From Candidatus Bathyarchaeota archaeon (GTDB lineage Archaea > Thermoproteota > Bathyarchaeia > Bathyarchaeales > Bathycorpusculaceae), in NCBI GenBank assembly GCA_026014615.1, contig JAOZHZ010000004.1:310001-374000 (forward strand): a stretch of 64,000 nt of DNA, read 5' to 3'. The position numbers were made by a program, and so were the translations under genes. Each line of letters starts with the position of its first letter. Position 1 is the first letter of the stretch. Below the pieces are notes generated by a model. The model made no database searches and had not been told where the DNA came from. It saw nothing but the letters and a program-made list of their open reading frames with translations. Shown piece by piece: positions 6,786 to 15,760 of this stretch.

Positions 6786-8227
6786 GACACAGACGCAAAG
6801 AAACCCTCCAAGTTACCAAGTTCAAGCGCACCTACAACCGACAAAACAGCACCTTCACGTTCGACATCAGCTACCAAACCGCCCCCACACTACGCACCGA
6901 ACGCACCCGCGAAGTCGCCGAAGCCTTCGGACTCGGAGAAGACCAGACACAGCAGTTCACCCTCTACGACAACGTCCAACTCAAAATCCGACCAACCGAC
7001 ATCGTGCTCATAACAGGTGATAGCGGCAGCGGAAAATCCGCCCTGCTCAAGGCTCTTAAAGCTGATTTAGCTGCAGAAGCCCAAGACACCAAAGACCTAA
7101 ACATCAACCCTGAAACGCCAATTATCGAAACCGTCGGCGAAAACACGCAGCAAGCGCTCGAAATCTTAAGCAGAGTTGGCTTAAACGACGCCTTCTTGTT
7201 CCTGCGCAGCTACCGCGAGTTGAGTGATGGGCAAAAGCATCGATACCAAATCGCAAAGCTAAGTCAAACAGGTGCGCATTGGTGGATTCTGGACGAATTT
7301 ACAAGCTCGTTGGACCGCGACACCGCAAAAATTGTTGCGTACAACTTGCAACGGCTGGCAAGAAAACTGGGCAAAGCCGTCATCGCCGCAACCACCCACA
7401 GCGACCTCCTCCGCGACTTAGCGCCTAACGTGCACATTCACAAACGCTATGGCAAACAAGTCACCCTCCGCTACCACCCAAGAGCCAAAGCATCAGCGTG
7501 CAGCTTAACCCGCCAAACCCGCATTCAGCAGGGAACAACTGCGGACTACAAAGCCTTAAGCCAATTTCACTACCGGACAGGACGCACACCGCCACCCAGA
7601 AAAATCTTTATCCTCAAACGCAAAACCGAAACCCTCGGCGCAGTAGTGTACAGTTACCCGTCGCCGTTGTGTTTTGGACGAAGCAAAGCATGGAAAGGCA
7701 CCTTCCAAGAGCTTCAACGGAACATGAGTATAATCAGCCGTGTCGTGGTGCATCCCAAGTACCGCAGCATCGGTTTAGGAGAAAAACTCATCCGCGAAAC
7801 CCTGCCACATTGCGGCACAGACTGTGTGGAAGCCGTTGCGGTCATGGCAAAGTACAACCCGTTTTTCGAGAAGGCAGGGATGCAAAAAATATGTCAAAGC
7901 AAACCTTCCACGGCAGTTACCGAAGCCTTGACACATTTAGAAACGCTAGGTTTTGACACCGCACTTTTGGGCAGCACTGCGTACAACAAGAAACAGATTG
8001 CCCGTGTAGGTGAAGAAAAGATTCAGACTCTTCTTGAGAACCTGAGCCGAAAAGACGCTGCTGCAAGAAAACGCCTCGCCAGCCTACCCAGCCTCTACCC
8101 TAAACACACAGAATTCCAAACAAAAATCCGAAACGCAGACACCGCTGGCTTGTCAAAAATGCTCAAACGCCTAAGCTTTTTGGCTCAAATCAAAATCTAC
8201 TTGTTCTGGTCACGGCTCCAGCACTGA
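6782..8227 (+). CDS. COG2401-type ABC ATPase fused to GNAT acetyltransferase
   Basis: The true start is the ATG overlapping the terminase stop (ATGA at 6782), giving 481 residues; the track start upstream is only an open frame. The first half is an ABC-type ATPase: Walker A GDSGSGKSALL (about 80), signature-like YRELSDGQKHR (about 148), Walker B WWILDEFTSSLD (about 175), and the H-loop ATTHSD. The second half has the GNAT core, with ISRVVVHPKYRSIGLGEKLI as the acetyl-CoA loop. This fusion is the COG2401 family, found in archaea and in viruses. Its substrate is unknown to me. Tight coupling to the terminase suggests a shared process, perhaps DNA processing or modification. Confidence 0.85.
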   Translation: MRHRRKETLQVTKFKRTYNRQNSTFTFDISYQTAPTLRTERTREVAEAFGLGEDQTQQFTLYDNVQLKIRPTDIVLITGDSGSGKSALLKALKADLAAEAQDTKDLNINPETPIIETVGENTQQALEILSRVGLNDAFLFLRSYRELSDGQKHRYQIAKLSQTGAHWWILDEFTSSLDRDTAKIVAYNLQRLARKLGKAVIAATTHSDLLRDLAPNVHIHKRYGKQVTLRYHPRAKASACSLTRQTRIQQGTTADYKALSQFHYRTGRTPPPRKIFILKRKTETLGAVVYSYPSPLCFGRSKAWKGTFQELQRNMSIISRVVVHPKYRSIGLGEKLIRETLPHCGTDCVEAVAVMAKYNPFFEKAGMQKICQSKPSTAVTEALTHLETLGFDTALLGSTAYNKKQIARVGEEKIQTLLENLSRKDAAARKRLASLPSLYPKHTEFQTKIRNADTAGLSKMLKRLSFLAQIKIYLFWSRLQH

Positions 8228-8490
8228 AAAAAAGCTACAAACAACCAACACCAGAAGTCCACCAAAAGCAGCCCCCACTAACATTTACAACTCACTATTT
8301 CTCAAACACCACACAATAAAACCACAAAAAACTCGCCTTCTTGATCCATTTCTTTTATTATTTGCTAAACGTTTTTATACGCGTGCAGGAACTTTTGCTA
8401 CATCACACTAACTCATGTAACAACAGGAAGCTCCCATCAGAAGCTTTTTTGACAGATGCATGAAACGTTTGTGATAGGAGAATACAAGAA
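8228..8490 (+). promoter_or_regulatory. promoter and leader of the DEAD-box gene
   Basis: A TATA-like TTTTTATAC is at 8372-8380. About 110 bases of leader follow. It holds a short inverted repeat (AAGCT 8428-8432, AGCTT 8442-8446) running directly into a T6 run, a layout that could stop transcription early. A Shine-Dalgarno-like AGGAG is at 8476-8480. Short start-stop frames (ATG TAA near 8415) also occur. No other gene was seen in this stretch. Confidence 0.45.
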
Positions 8491-9642
8491 ACGTTAGAAG
8501 TACAATCATTCCAAGACCTACCATTGAGTATGGAGGTTTTGAAGAGCATAAACGAGCTCGGATTTGAAACACTTTTCCCCATCCAAGCTCAAGCGATTTT
8601 GCCTCTGCTTGAAGGCAAAGACGTTATAGGACAAGCACAAACTGGAACTGGGAAAACAGCCGCGTTCGGCGTTCCCATGGTTGAACGTTTAGACCCCCAA
8701 CTTAGAAGAGTTCAAGGCTTAATTTTGGTGCCTACACGTGAACTTGCCATGCAAGTAGCACAAAACATGTACAAGTTCGCCCGACACAAGAAACTGCGGG
8801 TTCTGCCAGTTTACGGTGGAGCCTCAATAGAAAGGCAAATCCGCGAACTCTCAAACGGAGCCCAAATCGTAGTGGGCACACCAGGAAGAGTCATTGACCT
8901 TCTGGAAAGACGCGTTCTAAATTTGTCGTCGGTTAAGGTTTTGGTTTTGGACGAAGCTGACCGCATGTTAGACATGGGCTTCATTGAGGACATCACCTAC
9001 ATTCTGTCCAGAGCGCCAACCAACAGGCAAACAAGCCTTTTCAGCGCAACCATCGACAAGACCGTTATGAAAGTATGCAACCGCTACATGAAAAACCCAG
9101 TGAAAGTCTTTGTAAGCAAAGACGAAATCGGACTAACTCAGATGAAGCAATACTACCTGATTGTGAACCAAGGCGCAAAATTTGATGCCCTCTGCGATAT
9201 CCTGCGAGAAAAAGGCGTGGACCGCGCTATAGTTTTTTGCAGAACTCGACATGAAACGAGCAAAATCGCAGACCGATTAGCCAAGAAGGGATACCGCGCC
9301 CAAGCTTTGCATGCAGGTTTTACTCAGTCCCAAAGGGAACGCGTCATAAACGCTTTCCGTGCAGGTAAACTGAATTTGCTGGTCGCTACAGATGTCGCTG
9401 CCAGAGGCTTAGACATAGAAGGCATTACACACATAATTAACTTTGATGTTCCCTGTGAGGCGCCAGTGTATTTCCATAGGGTTGGACGAACCGCACGTAA
9501 AGGGTCTGACGGCACAGCTATCACTTTGGTCAGCTATGGTGAAATGGGCAACTTCGACAACATCAAGGCGATTACGAAGACAAAAATCGAAGAACTTAAA
9601 CCTGAACGCAATCAAGATTCGCCGATTGTTGGCTTTTTTTAA
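8491..9642 (+). CDS. DEAD-box RNA helicase
   Basis: An ATP-dependent RNA unwinding enzyme of the DeaD type, with all core motifs: Q motif GFETLFPIQ, motif I AQTGTGKT, PTRELA, TPGR, VLDEAD, SAT, and in the second RecA domain VFCRTRHE, ATDVAARGLD and HRVGRTAR. It lacks the long C-terminal RNA-binding tails of bacterial homologues. The start is a problem. The Q-motif aromatic residue (SFQDLPLS) lies upstream of the track's TTG 8524, and no ATG, GTG or TTG is in frame before the stop at 8461. An ACG at 8491 lies ten bases after AGGAG and is used here as the provisional start. A leader with a hairpin and T run precedes it. Confidence 0.9.
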   Translation, partial: TLEVQSFQDLPLSMEVLKSINELGFETLFPIQAQAILPLLEGKDVIGQAQTGTGKTAAFGVPMVERLDPQLRRVQGLILVPTRELAMQVAQNMYKFARHKKLRVLPVYGGASIERQIRELSNGAQIVVGTPGRVIDLLERRVLNLSSVKVLVLDEADRMLDMGFIEDITYILSRAPTNRQTSLFSATIDKTVMKVCNRYMKNPVKVFVSKDEIGLTQMKQYYLIVNQGAKFDALCDILREKGVDRAIVFCRTRHETSKIADRLAKKGYRAQALHAGFTQSQRERVINAFRAGKLNLLVATDVAARGLDIEGITHIINFDVPCEAPVYFHRVGRTARKGSDGTAITLVSYGEMGNFDNIKAITKTKIEELKPERNQDSPIVGFF

Positions 9643-9699
9643 ACCAACAACCATAATAGGCGGAAAATCTACTCTCATTTGAGGTCAAGACCGAAGAAA

Positions 9700-9843
9700 A
9701 TGTTTAGAGACCCAGTTTGCGGCATGGTACTCGACGAGAACACTGCTAAATTCAAAATAACCTACGAAGGCGAAACATACCATTTCTGTAGCCTGCAATG
9801 CAAAAAGAAGTTCAAACGCCACGCAACCAAATACATAAAATAA
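9700..9843 (+). CDS. YHS domain protein (47 aa)
   Basis: A short frame missed by the ORF track. The protein opens MFRDPVCGM and contains YEGETYHFCSLQCKKKF, which are the two signatures of the YHS domain, named for such conserved residues and with Cys residues placed for metal binding. YHS domains occur alone or attached to metal-transport ATPases and monooxygenases and are thought to bind metal. It lies 57 bases after the helicase stop on the same strand. Whether it is co-transcribed is not clear. Confidence 0.75.
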   Translation: MFRDPVCGMVLDENTAKFKITYEGETYHFCSLQCKKKFKRHATKYIK

Positions 9844-9934
9844 GAGTCCAAAACGCCCCCTAAATGAAAACAGTTGAGTCGTCAGCAGGTATTCTGGGTA
9901 AAACTGTTTTTGATCTAAAAAACGTGAAGGACTG

Positions 9935-11212
9935 TTAGAGTTTTTCAGTTGCGGAGATATCCATCATCATTAATCCAGAAGCAGGTTTTGGATAGAAGTC
10001 TGTGGATTTCTCGGGGAGGCGTTCTCGTTTTTGGGCGACTTCCCAAACGACTTTGGGGCTTATAGAGTTGACCAGAAAAGCCAGTTTTACTTCTTCGTTG
10101 TCAACTCGCTCCATCGCGCTCTTTGTTGACCGCTCATAAACGATGTCTTCTTCGATTTTCAGCTCCCCAGTTTTCATCATAGTTTTAAAGACGATGTCTT
10201 TGAGGATTACAACGTCCAGAAGCCTAACTGCACCAGAAGAATTTGGAGACAGAACCTTGCGGGCTTGGTGCTCGTCCCTCAGCAGTAACCCGTAGGCTTT
10301 GATTCCATCATAAATACAGAAGGCATGTTCGGCTTTGTGTTCACGCAGAAAACTTTCAATCACATCAACCGTTGGGTCGATTTCTGAAATTTCAAAAAAG
10401 GAAGCAAGCGCCTCTATGGTCTCTATTGTTAATTCGAACCTGCGCAGTAAACGATGGGTCGGCAGAATCACCAAACCCTCGTCTTGAACGGGAACAATGT
10501 AGCTCATGTGAAAGTTAAACGCTGAATCCTCAGTCCAGTCAACTTGCCCGCGCCGTTCATCACGGTACGCCAACGCGCTTTCGTATCGGTGGTGCCCGTC
10601 GGTTATGACCAGATGCTTACGTTCCAAAGCCTTCTGCACCAACGCAATGTCCTCTGGGTCAGACACCTTCCACACTTTATGGCACACCCGCAGTTCATCT
10701 TCAACCTGCAGGTCAGGTGGACTCGTGGCTACTTCTTTAAAGAAGTCAACCGTCACTTTTTCGGGGTCGGAGTAAATTAGGAAAACGGGCTCCAAATCTT
10801 TCTGGATTGTACGCAACATATTAAGGCGGTCAGCTTTGGGAGCCGAATAAGTGGTTTCATGAGGAAAAACCATGCCTTCGCTGTAAGCACAAAGCCGTAG
10901 CGCTGCGATTAATCCTGTGCGGCTACAGTTATTGCCGCCTAAACGGAATTCTTGGCGACAAACAAAAAGGGCGGGCGCGTCGTCTTTTGCGAGGACATGT
11001 TCGTTTAGCCATTCGTAGATGCGTTGGTGAACGGTTTGGTAACGGTTTTCCTCTATGGGCAAAATCAATCGACAGTAGTTGTAGGGGGACTTCTCGTAGT
11101 ATTCCCGCTGCATATCTTGGTTGATTTTATCGTAAGGCTGCGTTATCAAAGATTTGAGGTTCCCCGCTTTCTGAGTGTACCTTACTGCTTTGAAAGGTCG
11201 AATGTCCACCAT
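9935..11212 (-). CDS. DUF1015 family protein of the serine-type operon
   Basis: About 425 residues matching DUF1015: N-terminal DIRPFKAVRY, then ITQPYDKIN, and the central motif ITDGHHRYESALAYRDE with clustered His, Asp and Arg residues suited to a metal or phosphate site. ATG 11212 (MVDIRPF) is preferred to the upstream TTG, because the family normally begins this way. It is the last gene after an aminotransferase and SerA, and the stops and starts nearly touch. DUF1015 genes are known to recur next to serA and aminotransferase genes. A role in the serine pathway, for example at the phosphoserine phosphatase step for which no gene is seen here, is inference. Confidence 0.8.
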   Translation of the reverse strand: MVDIRPFKAVRYTQKAGNLKSLITQPYDKINQDMQREYYEKSPYNYCRLILPIEENRYQTVHQRIYEWLNEHVLAKDDAPALFVCRQEFRLGGNNCSRTGLIAALRLCAYSEGMVFPHETTYSAPKADRLNMLRTIQKDLEPVFLIYSDPEKVTVDFFKEVATSPPDLQVEDELRVCHKVWKVSDPEDIALVQKALERKHLVITDGHHRYESALAYRDERRGQVDWTEDSAFNFHMSYIVPVQDEGLVILPTHRLLRRFELTIETIEALASFFEISEIDPTVDVIESFLREHKAEHAFCIYDGIKAYGLLLRDEHQARKVLSPNSSGAVRLLDVVILKDIVFKTMMKTGELKIEEDIVYERSTKSAMERVDNEEVKLAFLVNSISPKVVWEVAQKRERLPEKSTDFYPKPASGLMMMDISATEKL

Positions 11213-11226
11213 GAACTTCAACTCAT

Positions 11227-12120
11227 CTACTCTTCCAGTGCTTCAATCACTTTTTTAGCTATCTGCTCACTTGTACGCGATTGTGCCTCAAAAGTTTGCG
11301 CCCCAACATGCGGAGTAGCAATCACGTTACCAAGAGCAAGCAGTTTATTGTCTTTTGGAGGTTCATTCTCAAAAACGTCCAAAGCAGCCGCCTTCACTTT
11401 ACCTTTAATCAACGCATTGTACAAGGCATCTTCGTTAACTATGCCCCCTCGGCTACAGTTAATGAGCACCACGCCATCTTTCATTTTGGCAAATTCTTTT
11501 GTGGAAAGGAGATTTCGGGTGTGAGGCGTCAGGGGAACATGTATCGAGAGAAAGTCCGCTTGAGGCAACATAACATCCAAAGGAACAAACTCTTCTGTTA
11601 CACAAACGTCAACTGTAAGCACATTCATACCCAAAGCTCGGGCAAGTTTCTTCATTTCTCTACCGATGTTGCCACAGCCAAGAATACCCAAAGTTTTGCC
11701 GTTAACTTCGGTGCCCATGAGTTCTTCTTTGAGCCATTTGCCTTCGCGGAGGGTCACGGTGCCTGCGACTATGTTTCGGGCAAGCGCCAACAGGTGACCT
11801 ATGGCAAGTTCGGCAACGCTTACCGAGGAGGTATGAGGAGTGCTAACAACAGCGATGCCTTGCTTCTGTGCCTGTTCGACATCGATGTTGTCTAAACCGT
11901 CCCCTGCACGCCCGATGACTTTCAGGTTTTTCCCTTTGGCAATCAGTTCTGCAGTGACTTTGGTTGCTGACCGCACAACAAGGGCTTCATATTCGCCAAT
12001 TATCGCTGACAGTTCGCTTTTGGGCAGGTCCCAAGCTTTCTTGACAACGTAGCCTTTTTGTTCGAATAGTTTTACGCCTTGTTCAAAGAGGGGGTCACTT
12101 ATGAGAACCTTAAAGGTCAA
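11227..12120 (-). CDS. serA: D-3-phosphoglycerate dehydrogenase (short form)
   Basis: It oxidises 3-phosphoglycerate with NAD, the first step of serine synthesis. The NAD-binding loop is LGILGCGNIGREMKKLA; later come the substrate/catalytic motifs INCSRGGIVNEDAL, ALDVFENEPP and TPHVGAQT with the catalytic His. At about 297 residues it is the short form, without the ASB and ACT domains that allow serine feedback. The TTG at 12120 overlaps the aminotransferase stop (TTGA) and has GGAG nine bases upstream, so it is preferred to the track's TTG 12135. The stop is TAG, followed two codons later by TGA. Confidence 0.88.
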   Translation of the reverse strand: MTFKVLISDPLFEQGVKLFEQKGYVVKKAWDLPKSELSAIIGEYEALVVRSATKVTAELIAKGKNLKVIGRAGDGLDNIDVEQAQKQGIAVVSTPHTSSVSVAELAIGHLLALARNIVAGTVTLREGKWLKEELMGTEVNGKTLGILGCGNIGREMKKLARALGMNVLTVDVCVTEEFVPLDVMLPQADFLSIHVPLTPHTRNLLSTKEFAKMKDGVVLINCSRGGIVNEDALYNALIKGKVKAAALDVFENEPPKDNKLLALGNVIATPHVGAQTFEAQSRTSEQIAKKVIEALEE

Positions 12121-13196
12121 GTTTTTAGACTCCAAATTTCATCGATAGCGGCTAGAGCCTCCTTGATTCCCTCAACAGTCCATTCGCCCATGTGACCTAT
12201 ACGGAAGGTTTTCTCGGACAGCTTGCCGTAGCCGTTGCTTATTTCTAAGCCTCGTTCGGCGAGGTTCTGGTTAAGCTCCTTCACGTTCTTGCCTAAAGTG
12301 TTCTTTATGCATGAAACGGTTACGGATTCGTAGCCTTTCTCAGGGACCATTTCAAAATGCGTTTTAGCCCATTTACGGGTGAGCTCTGCCATGTCTAAGT
12401 GCCGCTGGTAAATGTGTTTGTAGGTTTCAGCCAGCATAAGGTCTAAGCGTTTATCCAACGCGTAAAGAAGCGAAACGTTCGGAGTAAAGGGCGTCTGGTG
12501 CTTCTCTTCGAATTCAAAGATTTCTAGCATGTCGGTGTAGCCGCCTCTGTTGGGCACTTCTTGCGCCCTCGCCAACGCTTTGTCATTCACAAATGCAATG
12601 GCTAAGCCCGGAGGTAAAGCAAAGCATTTCTGGGTGGAAGCAAACAGGATGTCGACGCCCATTTCATGCGGCAAGGTCCAGTCTCCACCCATGGAGGAAA
12701 CACTGTCAACCGCGAAGACAACGTCAGGGACTTCTTTTTTGAGGAGTTTGCCTACTTCCGTGACTGGGCTTCGGGTGCCTGTGGAGGATTCGTTGTGGCA
12801 CATGGTTAAGGTGTCGTATTCGCCTGTTGCCAGCTTTTCGGCTATGGCGTCGGGTTTAACGACGCTTCCCCATTCTACCTCGATGTAGTCGGCGGGTTTG
12901 TCGCATGAGCGAACAATCTCGCCGAAACGCTTCGAAAACGCACCGTTAATGCAACAGAGAGCCTTCTTTTTTACGATGCTTCTGCCAACTATGTCAAACC
13001 ATAAAGTGCCTGAAGAAGTGGTCGTGGTTGGCTGATAGTTTTCTGGCAACTCAAAGAGGCTAGTTAGTTTGCCAGTTATTCCGCCGTAAAGTTCACTGAA
13101 TGCTTTACTTCGATGGCCTATCAGGGGGCGACCTTGTTCTTGAAGCACTTGTGTGCTGACCTCTGTGGGTCCAGGAATCAGGAGTTTCTTGTGCAT
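12117..13196 (-). CDS. class V aminotransferase, serine/alanine-glyoxylate type
   Basis: 359 residues of the PLP fold type I, class V. It opens LLIPGPTEVS, has IGHRSKAF typical of alanine-glyoxylate/serine-pyruvate enzymes, the Asp of VFAVDSVSSMGGD that contacts the PLP ring, and the PLP-binding lysine in ASTQKCFALPPG. Its place directly before serA suggests that it transaminates phosphohydroxypyruvate, as broad-specificity class V enzymes do in some archaea that lack a standard SerC. A role between glyoxylate, alanine and serine is also possible. AAAGGAG precedes the ATG by about seven bases. It is the first gene of the operon. Confidence 0.85.
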   Translation of the reverse strand: MHKKLLIPGPTEVSTQVLQEQGRPLIGHRSKAFSELYGGITGKLTSLFELPENYQPTTTTSSGTLWFDIVGRSIVKKKALCCINGAFSKRFGEIVRSCDKPADYIEVEWGSVVKPDAIAEKLATGEYDTLTMCHNESSTGTRSPVTEVGKLLKKEVPDVVFAVDSVSSMGGDWTLPHEMGVDILFASTQKCFALPPGLAIAFVNDKALARAQEVPNRGGYTDMLEIFEFEEKHQTPFTPNVSLLYALDKRLDLMLAETYKHIYQRHLDMAELTRKWAKTHFEMVPEKGYESVTVSCIKNTLGKNVKELNQNLAERGLEISNGYGKLSEKTFRIGHMGEWTVEGIKEALAAIDEIWSLKT

Positions 13197-13783
13197 ATTT
13201 ACGGTTCTCCTTTATGCTTGAACGTTTGGAGCTAAATTAATGACACGCTTCTGCGTCCAGTCTACGCCATTTTTCTTGTTTAAAACCAAGCAGCACCAAG
13301 AAACAAAACAACATGGATAAGCTTGGGTTAACTGTTTAATAGGCGCTTAATCCAGAACCTTGTCCAGATCCTGCGGTACAGCAAGGGTGATTGTTGGATG
13401 CAGATGTTGCGTTCATTACAGTTAGCCCTCTAAAGCAAGAAGGGGAATAGATTTTAGATATAAAGTTTATGCTGTTTATTGTTCAAGGTTATCGAATACC
13501 CGCCTGGCGAAAAAGAATACCGTATGCAAGATTGTTTCATATTTTATTAAGCATCAAACATTTGAGAACCACGTTTCCACATTCATAGTTCAGTTTTCAA
13601 GATACTCCATTTTAGAAACTGAACTTATGTGGAAAACAGAGAAAATAATGAGCGAGAAACAATGACGCATATTGAACATGCGTTGAACAAAACTACAGAA
13701 AAAACAAAAAACACGCTAAAAGTTACTTAGTTAAAATACGGGAAAATGGGGCGTACAACAGTTCAACAGTTATACGCGTGTTT
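13197..13783. other. gene-free stretch with serine-operon promoter
   Basis: No convincing coding frame or structured RNA was seen. On the minus strand a TTTAAA-type TATA element near 13278-13288 lies some 85 bases before the aminotransferase start and could serve as its promoter. The rest is AT-rich sequence without recognisable repeats. Confidence 0.4.
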
Positions 13784-14119
13784 TTAGGTTTTGAGGGTTT
13801 CGAAGAATCCAAGAAGTAGTTTTGCCACTTTTTCGCCAAGCGGTGTGCTCAGATAGTATTTCTTGAGCGGGTCGATGCGTTCGCTTTTTGCCAAGCCAAG
13901 TGATTCAATTTCAAGCATTCTAGCTCGGAAGGTGCCGTCGCTTAGAGTCAAGCTGTGTTCCCTCATGAAATCTTTGGCATCTTTCCATTTGCCACGGTTT
14001 ATGTACAGCAGCAAAAGACAGTCTATAGCGTGGTCTTTCTCCAGCATCGCTTTTATAGTCGACATCTTAGGGTCGGTTAAAATCTTCTTGACCTTCTCCT
14101 CTTCTCCACTTTTTTTCAT
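13784..14119 (-). CDS. winged-helix transcriptional regulator
   Basis: 111 residues. After an acidic start there is a predicted four-helix plus wing region: DAKDFMREHSLTLSDGTFRARMLEIESLGLAKSERIDPLKKYYLSTPLG. This pattern, a recognition helix followed by a hairpin ending in Leu-Ser/Thr-Pro-x-Gly, is typical of archaeal MarR/ArsR-like winged-helix proteins. No effector or metal-binding domain is evident. The gene stands alone with long gene-free stretches on both sides, so its target cannot be named; its own promoter or the serine operon are the nearest candidates. Confidence 0.65.
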   Translation of the reverse strand: MKKSGEEEKVKKILTDPKMSTIKAMLEKDHAIDCLLLLYINRGKWKDAKDFMREHSLTLSDGTFRARMLEIESLGLAKSERIDPLKKYYLSTPLGEKVAKLLLGFFETLKT

Positions 14120-14643
14120 GCCTTCTTCACTATTCCTATTATTGTTCTACTATTAATTCAACATTTGCCATTAAGGCTTTTAACTTATATTACGAGTTGT
14201 GAAACATATCAGCAGACGCGTCTCTCAGCAAACTGAAATTTCACGAAAATAGAGACTTTAAAACCCCCTTATAAACAAAACCCTCCCGCTGCAATTGAAA
14301 AGGAAGATACAACACAAAAACTGGCGAAAACCCCAAGTTTTAGCTTGAAATTTATTGAATAATTAAAAGAAATCTCCAAAACAACCAAGTTATAGATTGC
14401 TTGCTTTGTACAGTTACACCTACGTTGAGTCAAATTGTTAAAGATAAGCCCACGTGACGATTTCAGCAAGTTAATGGAAGACATACAGAAGCCTTTTAAA
14501 AACAAAAATGTACTTTTCCAACCAATTTAGAACACAGAATAAACCCATTTTAGGTTCAGAAGCTGAAAACAACCAAAACTGGTCTCGCCAAGAAAGAGGA
14601 GGAGACAAAGTTTTACGAAAAAAACAATCGGGAAAGGGGAAGG
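14120..14643. other. gene-free stretch
   Basis: About 520 bases with only a short, compositionally poor minus-strand frame (14269-14505) that has no ribosome-binding site and no recognisable domain. I see no tRNA, terminator hairpin or repeat here. It separates the winged-helix gene from the end of the ribosomal operon. Confidence 0.4.
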
Positions 14644-14874
14644 TTAGGTGAAGTTTCGGCTTTCTCTGCGCCTTTCGGCTTCTTCGGTGAACCGCAATAT
14701 TTCGTCGATGATTTCCACGTTTGAAAGCAGCATCCGCCTGCAACAGTAACGTTTAACGCCTAAGCTGTCCAAGACGTCTTTGGCGTTTTCTCCTGTTCGG
14801 ATTCTTCGGGCGAATTCTTCCCATTTATCGCCGACAGGTTTGCCGCAGGTGAAGCATCTCACGGGAATAATCAT
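14644..14874 (-). CDS. rpoN: RNA polymerase subunit N (Rpb10 homologue)
   Basis: 76 residues. The zinc-binding signature is complete: CFTCGKPVG near the N-terminus and the adjacent-cysteine motif KRYCCRRML, as in Rpb10. It is a small subunit that helps assemble the D/L platform of archaeal RNA polymerase. It is the last gene of the leftward operon headed by rps13, the standard archaeal order after rps9. In many archaea rpoK, eno and rps2 follow; here they do not, and eno-rps2 are 17 kb away. Confidence 0.95.
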   Translation of the reverse strand: MIIPVRCFTCGKPVGDKWEEFARRIRTGENAKDVLDSLGVKRYCCRRMLLSNVEIIDEILRFTEEAERRRESRNFT

Positions 14875-14886
14875 CGTTATTTCTCC

Positions 14887-15297
14887 TTACCTGTAGCTCT
14901 TCTGTTCCTTTGCTCTTGCGCCTGGACCACCGAACTTTTTGGGTTCTTTAGCACGGGCGTCGCCAGCAACCATTGTTCGGTCATACTCGTTAAAGACAGT
15001 TCGCAGATGAGTGCTTTTTGTCCACTTCAACAAGGCGTTAGCAATAGCCATACGCGCAGCTTCAGCTTGACCCATGTAGCCTCCGCCGAGAGTCTTCACG
15101 TCAATATTGACCTGTTTCCAAGCGCCTTCACCCGCCTGCAGAAGCGGCTCCATCATTTTCTCACGCGCCACTGCAGGTTCGTAAATTTCTACAGGAATCA
15201 AGTTTATGCGGACTTTGCCAACGCCCTGCTTGACTACAGCGCGGGCAGTGGCGGTTTTTCTTTTTCCACTAACAACAAGTACTTTTTTACCTGGCAT
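14887..15297 (-). CDS. rps9: ribosomal protein uS9
   Basis: 136 residues. The N-terminal VVSGKRKTATARAVV and the C-terminal tail GPGARAKEQKSYR are diagnostic; in the ribosome this basic tail reaches the P-site tRNA. The start lies two bases beyond the rpl13 stop and rpoN follows after 12 bases, so it is within the operon. The length is usual for archaea. Confidence 0.96.
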   Translation of the reverse strand: MPGKKVLVVSGKRKTATARAVVKQGVGKVRINLIPVEIYEPAVAREKMMEPLLQAGEGAWKQVNIDVKTLGGGYMGQAEAARMAIANALLKWTKSTHLRTVFNEYDRTMVAGDARAKEPKKFGGPGARAKEQKSYR

Positions 15298-15299
15298 AA

Positions 15300-15755
15300 C
15301 TATGCACCTTTATTCCATCCTATTTCTACTGCGAACTGTTCAAGTGTGAAGTGGGGACCATTTAGTTTTGAAGCGCTTGCTTGCTCGATTGTCTCCATGT
15401 TCTTGTCTTTGAAAGCGTCAGGTATGCTCAAGTACACTTTCAGTTTTTTGTAAGCGGTTTTGCCTTTAGGCTGCCTCCACGGCACCATGCCCCTGACGGT
15501 TTTGCGAACTATTCGGTCGGGTCTGCGAGAGTGGAATGGTCCTTGTTCAGGAGCGCCTACTTCGAGAAACTTGTGTGCTTCAGCAACTTTGGTTTTTCTT
15601 TTACCTGATATAATGATTTTTTCTGCGTTAACTATGATTATTCGTTCGCCGTTAAGAAGACGTTTAGCGACTTTGCTGCATAAACGACCTAAGATGAGAC
15701 CTTCACCGTTAACGATTGCGGTCGTCGTTTTAGGGACGGTTTTTGTTGCTTGCAT
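15300..15755 (-). CDS. rpl13: ribosomal protein uL13
   Basis: The uL13 core is evident: IVNGEGLILGRLCSKVAKRLL, the Val-Asn-Ala-Glu turn, and RRPDRIVRKTVRGMVPW. The track starts at a GTG overlapping the rpl18e stop; the ATG nine bases later (15755) has AGGTGA about six bases upstream and is preferred, giving about 151 residues. The stop is TAG, useful evidence that TAG is a genuine terminator in an essential gene of this genome. Confidence 0.95.
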   Translation of the reverse strand: MQATKTVPKTTTAIVNGEGLILGRLCSKVAKRLLNGERIIIVNAEKIIISGKRKTKVAEAHKFLEVGAPEQGPFHSRRPDRIVRKTVRGMVPWRQPKGKTAYKKLKVYLSIPDAFKDKNMETIEQASASKLNGPHFTLEQFAVEIGWNKGA

Positions 15756-15760
15756 CTTGT

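Noticed and set aside
14269-14505. 78-residue minus-strand frame in the gap before rpoN
   Set aside because: No ribosome-binding site, no domain, and low-complexity composition.
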